Assembly (NCBI RefSeq): GCF_018130505.1 | Contig: NZ_JAFCKH010000016.1 | Coordinates: 94,474-158,473 of the forward strand | Source: Bradyrhizobium tropiciagri | Lineage (GTDB): Bacteria; Pseudomonadota; Alphaproteobacteria; Rhizobiales; Xanthobacteraceae | DNA: 64,000 nt | Direction: 5' to 3' | Part shown: in pieces, positions 16,071 through 24,449 of the stretch | Numbering within the stretch: position 1 is the first letter of the stretch | How the letters are laid out: each line of letters opens with the position of its first letter | Notes under the pieces: model-generated | What the model saw: the letters and a program-made list of their open reading frames with translations, nothing else | Told to the model about the DNA's origin: nothing | Database searches by the model: none | Position numbers and translations under genes: made by a program

Positions 16071-17267
16071 CTAGGACACAGGAACCGTTCCGTTCAGCGT
16101 GTCCCCTAAGTCATGGAAATGCTTGGGAAAAGCTGCGCGCAGGTCGATCCCTTGAAGGGTTCCAGCAATGCGCTGCGATGCGCCGCCACGCCCATAGGGC
16201 GGGATCAGTGATGGATCGGGCCGGAATCGCCCGGCAAGGATGTCGTCGAGGGCGGCGAGAATGGCCGCCGAATCCGCCGGGCAATCGATGATCGAGGCGG
16301 CGCGAAGCCGGCCCTGCTGGCGATCGCCGATGTTGATCGAGGGCGCGCCCACGGCCGGTGCCTCCAGGATGCCGCTCGAGGAGTTGCCGACCACGGCGTC
16401 GGTGAGCCGCAGCGCGGCCCAGTAGCGGTCGCTGCCCAGCGAGGTGAACAGATGCGCCCGGTCCGGCCGGCCCGCGACAAAGCTGCGGATGGCATCGTCG
16501 ATCGCGCGGTAGCCGGGGTCGGCGTTGACGCCGGTGAAGATGAAGCTGCGCTCCTTCACCTCTGCCAGCGCGCCGAGCAGCGCGGCGGTGTTGGTTGCGT
16601 CGGCCTGCGGCTGTGCCGTGGTCGGATGCAGCGTGATCAGCAGGAAGCGCTCCGGGCCGCCGATGCCGAGCTGTGCAAACAGTTCGGCGCGGGTGAGGGC
16701 GGGCGCGGTCGTCGCGAGGTCGAGGCCCGGCGCGCCGACATTGAAGACGAAGTCGGGGTTTTCGCCCATCTGGATGACGCGGCGCCGGTACGGCTCGGCG
16801 GCGACGAAATGCAGGCAGGCCATCTTGGTGATGGCGTGGCGGATGGCGTCGTCGAAGGCGCCGGCGGTGACCTCGCCGCCGTGGATATGCGCGATCGGGA
16901 TGTTGAGCAGCGTTGCCGCGACCGCGGCGGCGAGGATCTCGTAGCGGTCGCCCAGCACGACGAGGATTTCGGGCTCGAGCTGCGCAAGCACGTCGGCAAA
17001 GCCCGAGACGCCGATGCCGGTGCCGCGGGCCACCGTCTCGGCGCGGTCGTCGTCGAGCTTGAGGTCGATCTTCGCGACGAGCGGAAAGCCGTCGGCCTCG
17101 ATTGCGCGCCAGGTCTCGCCGAATCGCGGTACCAGATGCATGCCGCAGGCGATCACGCTGAGCGCGACATCATCGGCGGCCTTGAGCCGGGTCAGGATCC
17201 CCCGCAGCAATCCGTAGTCGGCCCGCGATCCGGTGACAACGGCGATGCGGCGGGGCGCTGCGGTCAT
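16071..17267 (-). CDS. legG: UDP-sugar 2-epimerase (hydrolysing), NeuC/LegG-like
   Basis: About 398 residues. TGSRADYGLLRGIL opens the GT-B-like fold; LVVLGDRYEILAAA, AHIHGGEVTAGAFDDAIRHAITKM and VGNSSSGILEAP are all signatures of hydrolysing 2-epimerases. NeuC makes ManNAc; LegG makes 2,4-diacetamido-2,4,6-trideoxymannose for legionaminic acid. Neighbours (CMP-sugar synthetase, NeuB-like synthase, PtmE/PtmA-like enzymes) favour the LegG role, but sequence alone does not exclude NeuC. The start is 2 bases after the legF-like stop; a GTG at 17282 is an alternative. Confidence 0.85.
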   Translation of the reverse strand: MTAAPRRIAVVTGSRADYGLLRGILTRLKAADDVALSVIACGMHLVPRFGETWRAIEADGFPLVAKIDLKLDDDRAETVARGTGIGVSGFADVLAQLEPEILVVLGDRYEILAAAVAATLLNIPIAHIHGGEVTAGAFDDAIRHAITKMACLHFVAAEPYRRRVIQMGENPDFVFNVGAPGLDLATTAPALTRAELFAQLGIGGPERFLLITLHPTTAQPQADATNTAALLGALAEVKERSFIFTGVNADPGYRAIDDAIRSFVAGRPDRAHLFTSLGSDRYWAALRLTDAVVGNSSSGILEAPAVGAPSINIGDRQQGRLRAASIIDCPADSAAILAALDDILAGRFRPDPSLIPPYGRGGASQRIAGTLQGIDLRAAFPKHFHDLGDTLNGTVPVS

Positions 17268-17269
17268 CG

Positions 17270-18010
17270 TCAGGTCCGCCACGGCGAGGCGTCGAGCATG
17301 CCGTGTTCGATCACGTAGGACGCGTAGGCGAGGTCGGCCGCGCTCTCGATCTCGATCGAGTGCAGGCGGTCCATCATGATGCCGTAGCTCGCGGCAGGAT
17401 CGGCGTAGATCTTGCGGTGCTTGCGCATGGCGTCCCAGCCGACGAGGTAGAGCGCGCCGTTCATCGTCACTTCCGGCGCCTGGTCCTGCCGCCGCTGCGC
17501 CGGCGTCCTCAGCATCTTGTCGACGATGCCGCCGATCGAGCCGTCCGCGCCGAGCGTGCCGACGAAGATCGAGGCGACCTCGGTCTCGCGCATGCCGACC
17601 ACGAGGCTCGCCTTGCGCGCCATGAACAATTCGACCGCCTCGTCGAAATGTTCCGGCCGTGCGAACGGCGACGACGGCTCCAGCAGCATGATCGCGTCGT
17701 AGCGCCGTCCTTCATTGGCCTCGATCCAGTCCATGGCATGAAGTACCACGTCGTTGGAGGAGGCGGTGTCGGTCGCAAGCTCGGCGGGCCGCTCGAACAG
17801 CATCTCGGCGCCGTGGCGGACCGCCTCGGCGCGAATCGCCTCGCTGTCGCTGGAGACGATCAGGCGGCTGCAATAGCGCGATTGCCGCGCCGCCCTGGCC
17901 TTGTAGCCGGTCAGGCTTAGGCCGCCGATCTCGCGCAGGTTCTTGCCCGGCAATCCCTTCGATCCGCCGCGGCCCACCAGAAGAAACAAGATCTGCGCCG
18001 TATCAGCCAT
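17270..18010 (-). CDS. legF: CMP-nonulosonate cytidylyltransferase, NeuA/LegF-like
   Basis: A 246-residue protein. GRGGSKGLPGKNLREIGG at residues 13-30 is the CTP-binding loop of CMP-sialate synthetases. LIVSSDSEAIRAEA and MLLEPSSPFARPEHFDEAV are further family blocks. It activates a nonulosonic acid as the CMP sugar, the donor for glycosyltransfer. It precedes the legG-like gene in the same minus-strand operon and is divergent from the synthase gene across a 180-base regulatory region. Confidence 0.88.
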   Translation of the reverse strand: MADTAQILFLLVGRGGSKGLPGKNLREIGGLSLTGYKARAARQSRYCSRLIVSSDSEAIRAEAVRHGAEMLFERPAELATDTASSNDVVLHAMDWIEANEGRRYDAIMLLEPSSPFARPEHFDEAVELFMARKASLVVGMRETEVASIFVGTLGADGSIGGIVDKMLRTPAQRRQDQAPEVTMNGALYLVGWDAMRKHRKIYADPAASYGIMMDRLHSIEIESAADLAYASYVIEHGMLDASPWRT

Positions 18011-18105
18011 TTGCTCGACAGCCCCATGCGTTGTGCCCGGAAAACAGGCGCAAATTCCACCTTGGTCAGGAGGCTGTGGAACATCATGCAAGCCGCCCGC
18101 TCGCG

Positions 18106-18134
18106 TTGCTTTTACCAGTGTACTCGACTAAGAC
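18106..18134 (+). promoter_or_regulatory. Candidate promoter for the legI operon
   Basis: TTGCTT, 17 bases, TAAGAC, in the divergent region between the legF- and legI-like genes, about 55 bases before the ATG at 18191. Confidence 0.4.
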
Positions 18135-18190
18135 AACCGCTTGATTGGAGGGTGATTTCGGTTACCCACCGTGTCCCCGACGAAACCCTG

Positions 18191-19273
18191 ATGCAGCGCC
18201 GAACCCTGATCATTGCCGAGGCTGGTGTAAACCACAACGGAGACCCGGCGCGGGCGCTGGCGCTCGTGGAGGCGGCTGCGCGGGCCGGGGCCGACGTCGT
18301 CAAGTTTCAATCCTTCCGCGCCGACAAGTTGGCGACCAGCGCGGCCGCGAAGGCGAGCTATCAGCAGGCCACGACCGGAAACCAGCAGTCGCAGCTCGAG
18401 ATGCTGCGCGCGCTCGAGCTCAGCGGCGACGACGAGGAGCGCATCGCCGCGGCCTGCGCCGCCGCCGGCATCACCTATATGTCGACCCCGTTCGACGCCG
18501 ACAGCGCCACCCATCTGGTCCGGCGGATCGGCGTCTCGACGTTGAAGGTCGGCTCCGGCGATCTCACCAACGCGCCGCTGTTGCTGCATCTGGCACGCTT
18601 CAAGCTGCCGATCATCCTGTCGACCGGCATGGCGACGCTTGCCGAGGTCGAGCAGGCGCTCGGCGTCATCGCCTTCGGCTATCTCGGCGATGCGGGCGCT
18701 AATCCCACGCCGGCCGATCTCGCGAGGATCCTGCTGGATCGCCCGGCCTGGGGTGAACTGCGCGCCAAGGTCACGCTGCTGCATTGCACGACCGAATATC
18801 CGGCCGATCCGCAATCGATTAATCTGCGTGCGATGGCGACGCTGCGCGATGCGTTCGGCCTCGCGGTCGGTTTCTCCGACCACAGCCGCGGCATTCACAT
18901 CGCCGCTGCGGCGGTGGCGCTCGGCGCGACCGTGATCGAGAAGCACATGACGCTCGACCGCAATCTGCCGGGGCCCGATCACCGCGCCTCGATCGAGCCG
19001 GACGAGATGGCGGCGATGATCGCCTCGATCCGCGATATCGAGCTGGCGCTCGGCGACGGCCGCAAGGTGCCGGCGCCGGAAGAGGTGCCGAACCGCAGCG
19101 TGGCGCGCAGGAGTCTCGTCGCCATCAGGCCGATCAGGAGCGGCGAGCGCTTCACCGAGGACAATCTCGGCGTCAAGCGGCCCGGCGACGGTGTTTCGCC
19201 GATCGAATACTGGAACTATCTCGGCAGGACCGCCCCGCGCGATTACGCCGCCAACGAGGCGCTTGAGCCATGA
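18191..19273 (+). CDS. legI: Nonulosonic acid synthase, NeuB/LegI-like
   Basis: A 360-residue protein. The TIM barrel opens with IIAEAGVNHNGDPARAL and VVKFQSF. STPFD, STGMATLAEV, CTTEYPA and GFSDHS...IEKHMTLDR follow as expected for PEP-condensing enzymes. The last 60 residues form the antifreeze-like SAF domain. It condenses PEP with a 6-deoxy-diacetamido hexose or ManNAc in the cytoplasm. The first Met of the long frame is ignored; ATG 18191 aligns with family starts. The next gene overlaps by ATGA. Confidence 0.9.
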   Translation: MQRRTLIIAEAGVNHNGDPARALALVEAAARAGADVVKFQSFRADKLATSAAAKASYQQATTGNQQSQLEMLRALELSGDDEERIAAACAAAGITYMSTPFDADSATHLVRRIGVSTLKVGSGDLTNAPLLLHLARFKLPIILSTGMATLAEVEQALGVIAFGYLGDAGANPTPADLARILLDRPAWGELRAKVTLLHCTTEYPADPQSINLRAMATLRDAFGLAVGFSDHSRGIHIAAAAVALGATVIEKHMTLDRNLPGPDHRASIEPDEMAAMIASIRDIELALGDGRKVPAPEEVPNRSVARRSLVAIRPIRSGERFTEDNLGVKRPGDGVSPIEYWNYLGRTAPRDYAANEALEP

Positions 19274-19902
19274 GCGTGATCGTGCTCTGCGCCGGCGGCC
19301 ATGCCAAGGTCGTCATCGAGGCGTTGCTGAGCCGTGGCATACGGCCGGCCGCGGTGACTGACCGTGACGCGGCGCGCATCGGCGCCACCGTCGGCGGCAT
19401 TCCGATCACCGGGCCGGACGACGATATTTTGAAGATGGACGCCGCATCGGTCGAGCTTGCCAATGGTCTCGGCAACCGCGCCTCGCGTTCGGACGCGGGA
19501 CTGGCCGGCCGCCGTGCGCTGTTTGGCCGTTTCGCCGCGCTGGGCTACAGGTTTCCGGTGATCGCGCACGCATCCGCGGTGATCGCCTCGGACGCCGTGC
19601 TCGGCGACGGCGCGCAGGTGATGGCTGGTGGCGTGATCCAGCCGGCGGCGCGGGTCGGCCGCAACGTGCTGGTGAATACGCGCGCGGTGGTGGAGCATGA
19701 CTGCGTGGTCGGCGATCACGCGCATATCGCGCCGGGGGCGATCCTTTGCGGCGGCGTTTCGGTCGGCGAGGGCGCGCATATCGGCGCGGGGGCAGTGGTT
19801 TTGGTGGGTGTCAGCGTCGGAGCGGGAGCGATCGTTGCCGCCGGCGCCGTTGTTGCAAGGAACGTCGAGGCCGGCGGATTCGCCGGCGGCGGCCGGGACT
19901 AG
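19270..19902 (+). CDS. legH: NeuD/PglD/LegH-like left-handed beta-helix acetyltransferase
   Basis: A 210-residue protein. The N-terminus, IVLCAGGHAKVVIEAL, is the nucleotide-sugar-binding Rossmann part; from residue 100 hexapeptide repeats (VVEHDCVVGDHAHIAPGAIL) form a beta-helix. The His of VEHD is the usual catalytic base of PglD. In the legionaminate route LegH N-acetylates the 4-amino sugar. Its ATG overlaps the synthase stop by 4 bases. NeuD (sialate O-acetylation) is the main alternative. Confidence 0.82.
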   Translation: MSVIVLCAGGHAKVVIEALLSRGIRPAAVTDRDAARIGATVGGIPITGPDDDILKMDAASVELANGLGNRASRSDAGLAGRRALFGRFAALGYRFPVIAHASAVIASDAVLGDGAQVMAGGVIQPAARVGRNVLVNTRAVVEHDCVVGDHAHIAPGAILCGGVSVGEGAHIGAGAVVLVGVSVGAGAIVAAGAVVARNVEAGGFAGGGRD

Positions 19903-19908
19903 GTTATT

Positions 19909-20949
19909 ATGAACGAGATATTTGTTGTCAGTGAAAAAACCCCTTTGATCGAGACGCTGCGACGGATCGATCAGGGACAATTGCAGCTCGCCGTGGTGGA
20001 GCGCGACGGCAAGATCGTCGGCACCGTGACGGACGGCGACGTGCGGCGCGCGCTGCTCAGCGGCGTCAGCCTCGACGCGTCGGTCGATCTCGTCATGAAC
20101 CGCAACCCGATCACCGCGCCGGTCGGCATCTCCAATGCCGCTGCGCTCAATATGATGCGCAAGCGTTCGATCCATCAGCTGCCGGTCGTCGATTCCGATG
20201 GCCAGGTGGTCGAGATCAAGCTGATCGACGACCTTGCGCTGGCGCAGCAATCCGATCACTGGGTGGTCCTGATGGCCGGCGGCCTCGGCTCGCGGCTGAA
20301 ACCGCTGACCGACGACCTTCCCAAGCCGCTGATCCGCGTCGGCGACAAGCCGATCCTGGAGACCGTGCTGGGCGGCTTCATCAAGGCCGGCTTCGGCAAG
20401 TTCTTCATCTCGGTCAACTACAAGGCCGAGATGATCCGTGAGTATTTCGGCGACGGCTCGGCCTGGGGCGTCGAGATCAGCTATCTGCAGGAGAACGAGC
20501 GGCTCGGCACTGCCGGCGCGCTGTCGCTCCTGCCGGAGCGCCCGAAGCGGGCGTTCTTCGTGATGAACGGCGACCTGCTGACGACGGTGAATTTCGAGCA
20601 GCTGCTGAAATATCATCACCAGCATCAGGCGTTCTCCACCGTCTGCGTCCGCGAGCATTCCGTGACAGTGCCGTTCGGCGTGATCGATTTCGACGATCAC
20701 CGCCTGGTCGGCATCCGCGAGAAGCCGACGCAGAAATTCTTCGTCAATGCCGGCGTCTATCTGCTCGATCCGGGCGTGCTGGATCATCTCAATGGCAACG
20801 AGGCGGTCGACATGCCGACGCTGATCGAGCGGACCATCGCCGACGGCAAGCAGTCGGTGGTGTTCCCGTTGCGTGAATACTGGATCGATGTCGGCCGTCT
20901 CGATGACCTGCAGCGCGCCTCCGACGAGTTCCAGAGGATCTTTGGATGA
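19909..20949 (+). CDS. ptmE: CBS-domain sugar-1-phosphate nucleotidyltransferase, PtmE-like
   Basis: A 346-residue protein. Two CBS motifs (residues 5-115: VGTVTDGDVRRALL and HQLPVVDSDGQVVEI) are fused to a nucleotidyltransferase domain starting VVLMAGGLGSRLKPLTDDLPKPL. FFVMNGDLLT holds the metal-binding Asp, and YWIDVGRLDDL closes the domain. In Campylobacter, PtmE makes GDP-GlcN from GlcN-1-P for legionaminate. The CBS tandem suggests adenosine-ligand regulation. The gene is co-linear with legI/legH and overlaps the next SDR gene by ATGA. GDP specificity is inferred from homology. Confidence 0.82.
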   Translation: MNEIFVVSEKTPLIETLRRIDQGQLQLAVVERDGKIVGTVTDGDVRRALLSGVSLDASVDLVMNRNPITAPVGISNAAALNMMRKRSIHQLPVVDSDGQVVEIKLIDDLALAQQSDHWVVLMAGGLGSRLKPLTDDLPKPLIRVGDKPILETVLGGFIKAGFGKFFISVNYKAEMIREYFGDGSAWGVEISYLQENERLGTAGALSLLPERPKRAFFVMNGDLLTTVNFEQLLKYHHQHQAFSTVCVREHSVTVPFGVIDFDDHRLVGIREKPTQKFFVNAGVYLLDPGVLDHLNGNEAVDMPTLIERTIADGKQSVVFPLREYWIDVGRLDDLQRASDEFQRIFG

Positions 20950-21758
20950 GCACCGAGCGCTCCCTGCGTGAAATGATGTCGCTCGGCGGGCGCGTCGCGC
21001 TCGTCACCGGCGGTGCCGGCCATATCGGCCGCGCGATTGCCGACGGCCTCGCCGAACTCGGCGCCAACATCGCGCTGGTCGATATCGCCGCGTCCGCCGG
21101 CGCGGATGCTGCCGCCAAGCTGACCGAGCGCTGGTCGGTCAGCGCCGAGGCCTTTGCATGCGATTTCGAGCAGGCCGATGCGGTGCGGAACCTGCCGCGG
21201 CGGGTGCGCGAAAAATTCGGCCGCATCGACGTCATCGTCAACTGTGCCGCCTTCGTCGGCACCAGCGGGCTCGAGGGCTGGGCCGTGCCGTTTGCGCAGC
21301 AGTCCGATACCACCTGGCGGCGGGCGCTCGAGGTCAACCTGACCGCGCCGTTCGTCCTGGTGCAGGCCGCCGCCGAGGATCTGGCGGCGTCCGGGCATGG
21401 CAGCGTGATCAATATTTCCTCGATCTATGGGCTCGCCGGCCCGGATTGGCGGCTCTATGAGGGGACCAGCCTCGGCAATCCCGCGGCTTACGCGGCCAGC
21501 AAGGGCGGCCTGCTGCAGATGACCCGCTGGCTCGCTACCACGCTGGCGCCGCGGGTCCGGGTCAATGCGGTTGCGCCGGGCGGCGTGTTCCGGGCGACGC
21601 CGGAGCCGTTCCTCAGTCGTTACGTGGCCCGCACCCCGCTCGGCCGGATGGCGACGGAGGACGACATGAAGGGCGCGGTAGCCTATCTGGCGAGCGATCT
21701 GTCGGCCTACGTCACCGGCCAGTGCATTGCGGTCGACGGGGGCTGGACGGCGTGGTAA
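20946..21758 (+). CDS. ptmA: Short-chain dehydrogenase, PtmA-like
   Basis: A 270-residue classical SDR. VTGGAGHIGRAIADGL is the cofactor loop, VNCAAFVG replaces NNAG, SSIYG supplies the Ser, and YAASKGG the Tyr/Lys pair. GQCIAVDGGWTAW is the typical C-terminus. PtmA acts in the legionaminate/nonulosonate pathway of Campylobacter. Position after the PtmE-like gene with a 4-base overlap supports that assignment. Substrate cannot be read from the sequence. Confidence 0.75.
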   Translation: MSTERSLREMMSLGGRVALVTGGAGHIGRAIADGLAELGANIALVDIAASAGADAAAKLTERWSVSAEAFACDFEQADAVRNLPRRVREKFGRIDVIVNCAAFVGTSGLEGWAVPFAQQSDTTWRRALEVNLTAPFVLVQAAAEDLAASGHGSVINISSIYGLAGPDWRLYEGTSLGNPAAYAASKGGLLQMTRWLATTLAPRVRVNAVAPGGVFRATPEPFLSRYVARTPLGRMATEDDMKGAVAYLASDLSAYVTGQCIAVDGGWTAW

Positions 21759-21798
21759 GCCCGTCGACAAAATCCATGCAATTGCGGGAATCTCTAAA

Positions 21799-22977
21799 AT
21801 GTTGAGCTGTAGCAAGTGCTTATTGCCGGAAACGGCGGAAGCGACGTCGTTCGATGACGAAGGTTCATGCAGCGTCTGCCGCCAGATTGAGGTCCGTGAC
21901 ACCCAGATCGACTGGGACGACCGTCACAAGCAGATGCAGGAACTGGTCGCGCAATATCGCGACAAGGGCCTGTACGATTGCATCGTGCCGTATTCCGGCG
22001 GCAAGGACAGCGTTTTCCAGCTCTGGTACGTCGTCAAGAAGCTCGGCCTGAAGCCGCTGGTGGTGCGCTTCGACCACTGGTTCTACCGGCCGCTGGTCGA
22101 GGAGAACAACACCTCGGTGTTCAAGCAACTCGGCGTCGACGTTCTCAACTTCACGCCGAACTGGCACGTGGTGCGCGAGCTGATGCTGGAATCGCTGAAG
22201 CGCCGCGGCGACTTCTGCTGGCACTGCCACACCGGCATCTACGCCCACACCATGCAGATCGCGATCCGCTACGAGACGCCGCTGCTGTTCTGGGGCGAGA
22301 GCCTCGCCGAATACCAGTCGTTCTATTCTTATGACGAGATGGAAGAGGTCGACGAGAAGCGCTTCAACCGCGCCATGAATCTCGGCATCACCGCCGACGA
22401 CATGTACGAATTCCTCGGCGGCCGCGTCGCCAAGCGCGACCTCTATCCGTTCGTCTATCCGCCGCGCAAGGAGCTGATGCGGATCAAGTGCCGCTCGATC
22501 TGCCTCGGCAGCTACATCAAGTGGGACACCAAGAAGCACGTCGAGATCATCAAGAGGGAGCTCGGCTGGAAGGGCCAGGAGGTCGAGGGCATTCCGCCGG
22601 AATACGACTACGAGAAGATCGAGTGCTTCTTCCAGGGTGTCCGTGATTACCTGAAGTACATCAAGCGCGGCATGGGCCGGACCAACCACCTCGCCAACGT
22701 CGACATCCGCAACAAGCGCATGACCCGCGAGCAGGGCGAGGCCCTGGTGCGCGAATTCGACGGCAAGCGGCCGCCGAGCCTCGATCTGTTCCTCGACTAT
22801 CTGCAGCTCACCGAGGAGCAGTTCCTCGGCATCGCGATCAAGCACGAGGTCAGCCCGTGGCAGTTCTCGCCGAACCAGGTCGAGCCGGGCCGCAAGATGC
22901 CCGACATGGACCAATGGGATCGCACCTCGGTGCCGTGGCCGAACCATCCGGGCGTCGAGATCGGCGGCAAGGGTTAG
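21799..22977 (+). CDS. N-acetyl sugar amidotransferase, WbpG/PseA/PtmG-like
   Basis: A 392-residue protein. An N-terminal zinc ribbon has Cys4, Cys7, Cys24 and Cys27. The PP-loop is PYSGGKDSVFQ at residues 64-74, and the fold is adenine-nucleotide alpha-hydrolase. WbpG and PseA activate a sugar with ATP and, with ammonia from HisH/HisF partners, form acetamidino or amide groups. The hisH- and hisF-like genes follow immediately in the same direction. The start at ATG 21799 keeps the zinc ribbon at the terminus; the longer frame overlaps the SDR gene. Confidence 0.88.
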   Translation: MLSCSKCLLPETAEATSFDDEGSCSVCRQIEVRDTQIDWDDRHKQMQELVAQYRDKGLYDCIVPYSGGKDSVFQLWYVVKKLGLKPLVVRFDHWFYRPLVEENNTSVFKQLGVDVLNFTPNWHVVRELMLESLKRRGDFCWHCHTGIYAHTMQIAIRYETPLLFWGESLAEYQSFYSYDEMEEVDEKRFNRAMNLGITADDMYEFLGGRVAKRDLYPFVYPPRKELMRIKCRSICLGSYIKWDTKKHVEIIKRELGWKGQEVEGIPPEYDYEKIECFFQGVRDYLKYIKRGMGRTNHLANVDIRNKRMTREQGEALVREFDGKRPPSLDLFLDYLQLTEEQFLGIAIKHEVSPWQFSPNQVEPGRKMPDMDQWDRTSVPWPNHPGVEIGGKG

Positions 22978-23025
22978 TCGGGGTTTGATCGGACCGCGCC
23001 GGGCCGGCGCGGCGGGAGCGGGGCG

Positions 23026-23664
23026 ATGTCACACGTTGCGATCGTCGATTACGGCATCAACAATGTTCGCTCGGTGCGCAACGCCGTCGAATATTGCGGC
23101 TTCGATCCCGTCGTCACCCATGACGAGGACGCGATCGCCGACGCCTCGCACGTGATCCTGCCCGGCGTCGGCGCGTTCGGCGACGCCATGACCAACATCC
23201 GCGCTCGCGGCATCGATGCGATGCTGGAGCGCCACGTCCGCGAGAAGGGCAAGCCCTTCCTCGCGGTCTGCCTCGGCATGCAGCTGCTCGCCAAGACCTC
23301 CGAGGAGCATGCTGACGACAACGTCGCGCATCGCGGGCTCGGCTGGTTCGACGCCGACGTGCTGCGGCTGATGCCCAACGATCCCGCGCTGAAGATCCCG
23401 CATATGGGCTGGAACATGGTGGCGAAGGAGCGCAGCCATCCGATCCTGGCCGGGATTCGCGAGAGCAACCTCGCGTTCTATTTCGTGCATTCCTTCGCCA
23501 TGCGCTGCAACGTCGAGAGCGACGTGGTCGGCTACGCCCAGTATGGCCAGTCCGTCACTGCGATCATCGCGCGCGACAACGTCGTGGCGACCCAGTTCCA
23601 TCCCGAGAAGAGCCAGGACAGCGGCATCGAGCTGGTAAGCAATTTCCTCCGCTGGAATCCTTGA
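23026..23664 (+). CDS. hisH: HisH-like glutamine amidotransferase for the sugar amidotransferase
   Basis: A 212-residue class I glutamine amidotransferase. The catalytic triad is visible: Cys82 (VCLGMQ), His192 and Glu194 (QFHPEKS). The N-terminus VAIVDYGINNVRSVRNA is typical. It hydrolyses glutamine and channels ammonia through the HisF-like subunit. Its place after the WbpG-like gene and the altered HisF partner argue for a paralogue devoted to sugar amidation, not histidine synthesis. Confidence 0.85.
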   Translation: MSHVAIVDYGINNVRSVRNAVEYCGFDPVVTHDEDAIADASHVILPGVGAFGDAMTNIRARGIDAMLERHVREKGKPFLAVCLGMQLLAKTSEEHADDNVAHRGLGWFDADVLRLMPNDPALKIPHMGWNMVAKERSHPILAGIRESNLAFYFVHSFAMRCNVESDVVGYAQYGQSVTAIIARDNVVATQFHPEKSQDSGIELVSNFLRWNP

Positions 23665-23668
23665 AGCG

Positions 23669-24445
23669 ATGCTGAAAAAGAGACTGATCCCGAAATTCCT
23701 GCTGCGTGATGGCAGGCTGGTGAAATACGTCCGCTTCTTCGAGAACGAGCGCGCCGCCGGCAATCCGGTGACGACGGCCAAGGTCTACAACGATTACGGC
23801 GTCGACGAGCTGATCGTGCTCGACATCGTGCCGAGCGCTGCCTCGCGCAGCCGCGTCGTCGAGATCATCGAGCGGATGTCGGAAGAGATCTTCATGCCCT
23901 TCACGGTCGGCGGCGGCGTCAAGACGCTCGAGGACGTCAACATGCTGCTGCGCGCCGGCGCCGACAAGGTCTCGGTCAATTCGGAGGCGGTGCGACGGCC
24001 GGAGTTCCTGCGCGAGGCGGCGCGGACGTTCGGCGACCAGTGCATGACGGTCTCGATCGACTACAAGCGGATCAGCCCCGATCAGGCCAGCGTGTTCATC
24101 GACGGCGGCCGTGAGCAGGTCGCGCTCGACCCGGTCGAATGGGCGCGGCGCTGCGAGGACCTGCATTGCGGCGAGGTGCTGCTCGGCTCGATCGACCGCG
24201 ACGGCACCATGTCGGGCTATGACCTCGACATGATCCACGCCGTCTCGCGCGCGCTGAGCGTGCCGCTGATCGTCTCCGGCGGCTGCGGCTCGCTGCAGCA
24301 TGCGATCGACGCGCTGGAGGCCGGCGCCTCCGCGGTCGCGATCTCGTCGATGTTCCTGTTCACCGACCACAGCCCGATCAAGCTGCGCAGCCATCTGGCC
24401 TCGCGCGGCCTCGACGTTCGCTCCAGCTCCTCCAGCAGGAACTAG
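23669..24445 (+). CDS. hisF: HisF-like cyclase-subunit paralogue (HisF2), ammonia channel partner
   Basis: A 258-residue TIM-barrel protein with VDELIVLDI, PFTVGGGVKTLED and DADKVSVNS-type blocks of HisF. The catalytic Asp11 of true HisF is a Leu here (IPKFLLRDG), while the second acid at Asp131 is kept. Loss of Asp11 should prevent imidazole-glycerol-phosphate formation, leaving the ammonia-conducting role known for O-antigen HisF2. It is 4 bases after hisH and 4 bases before the next gene. Confidence 0.85.
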   Translation: MLKKRLIPKFLLRDGRLVKYVRFFENERAAGNPVTTAKVYNDYGVDELIVLDIVPSAASRSRVVEIIERMSEEIFMPFTVGGGVKTLEDVNMLLRAGADKVSVNSEAVRRPEFLREAARTFGDQCMTVSIDYKRISPDQASVFIDGGREQVALDPVEWARRCEDLHCGEVLLGSIDRDGTMSGYDLDMIHAVSRALSVPLIVSGGCGSLQHAIDALEAGASAVAISSMFLFTDHSPIKLRSHLASRGLDVRSSSSSRN

Positions 24446-24449
24446 CACC

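Noticed and set aside
23026-24445. Histidine biosynthesis hisHF
   Set aside because: No other his gene is nearby, HisF lacks Asp11 and the WbpG-like gene is adjacent.
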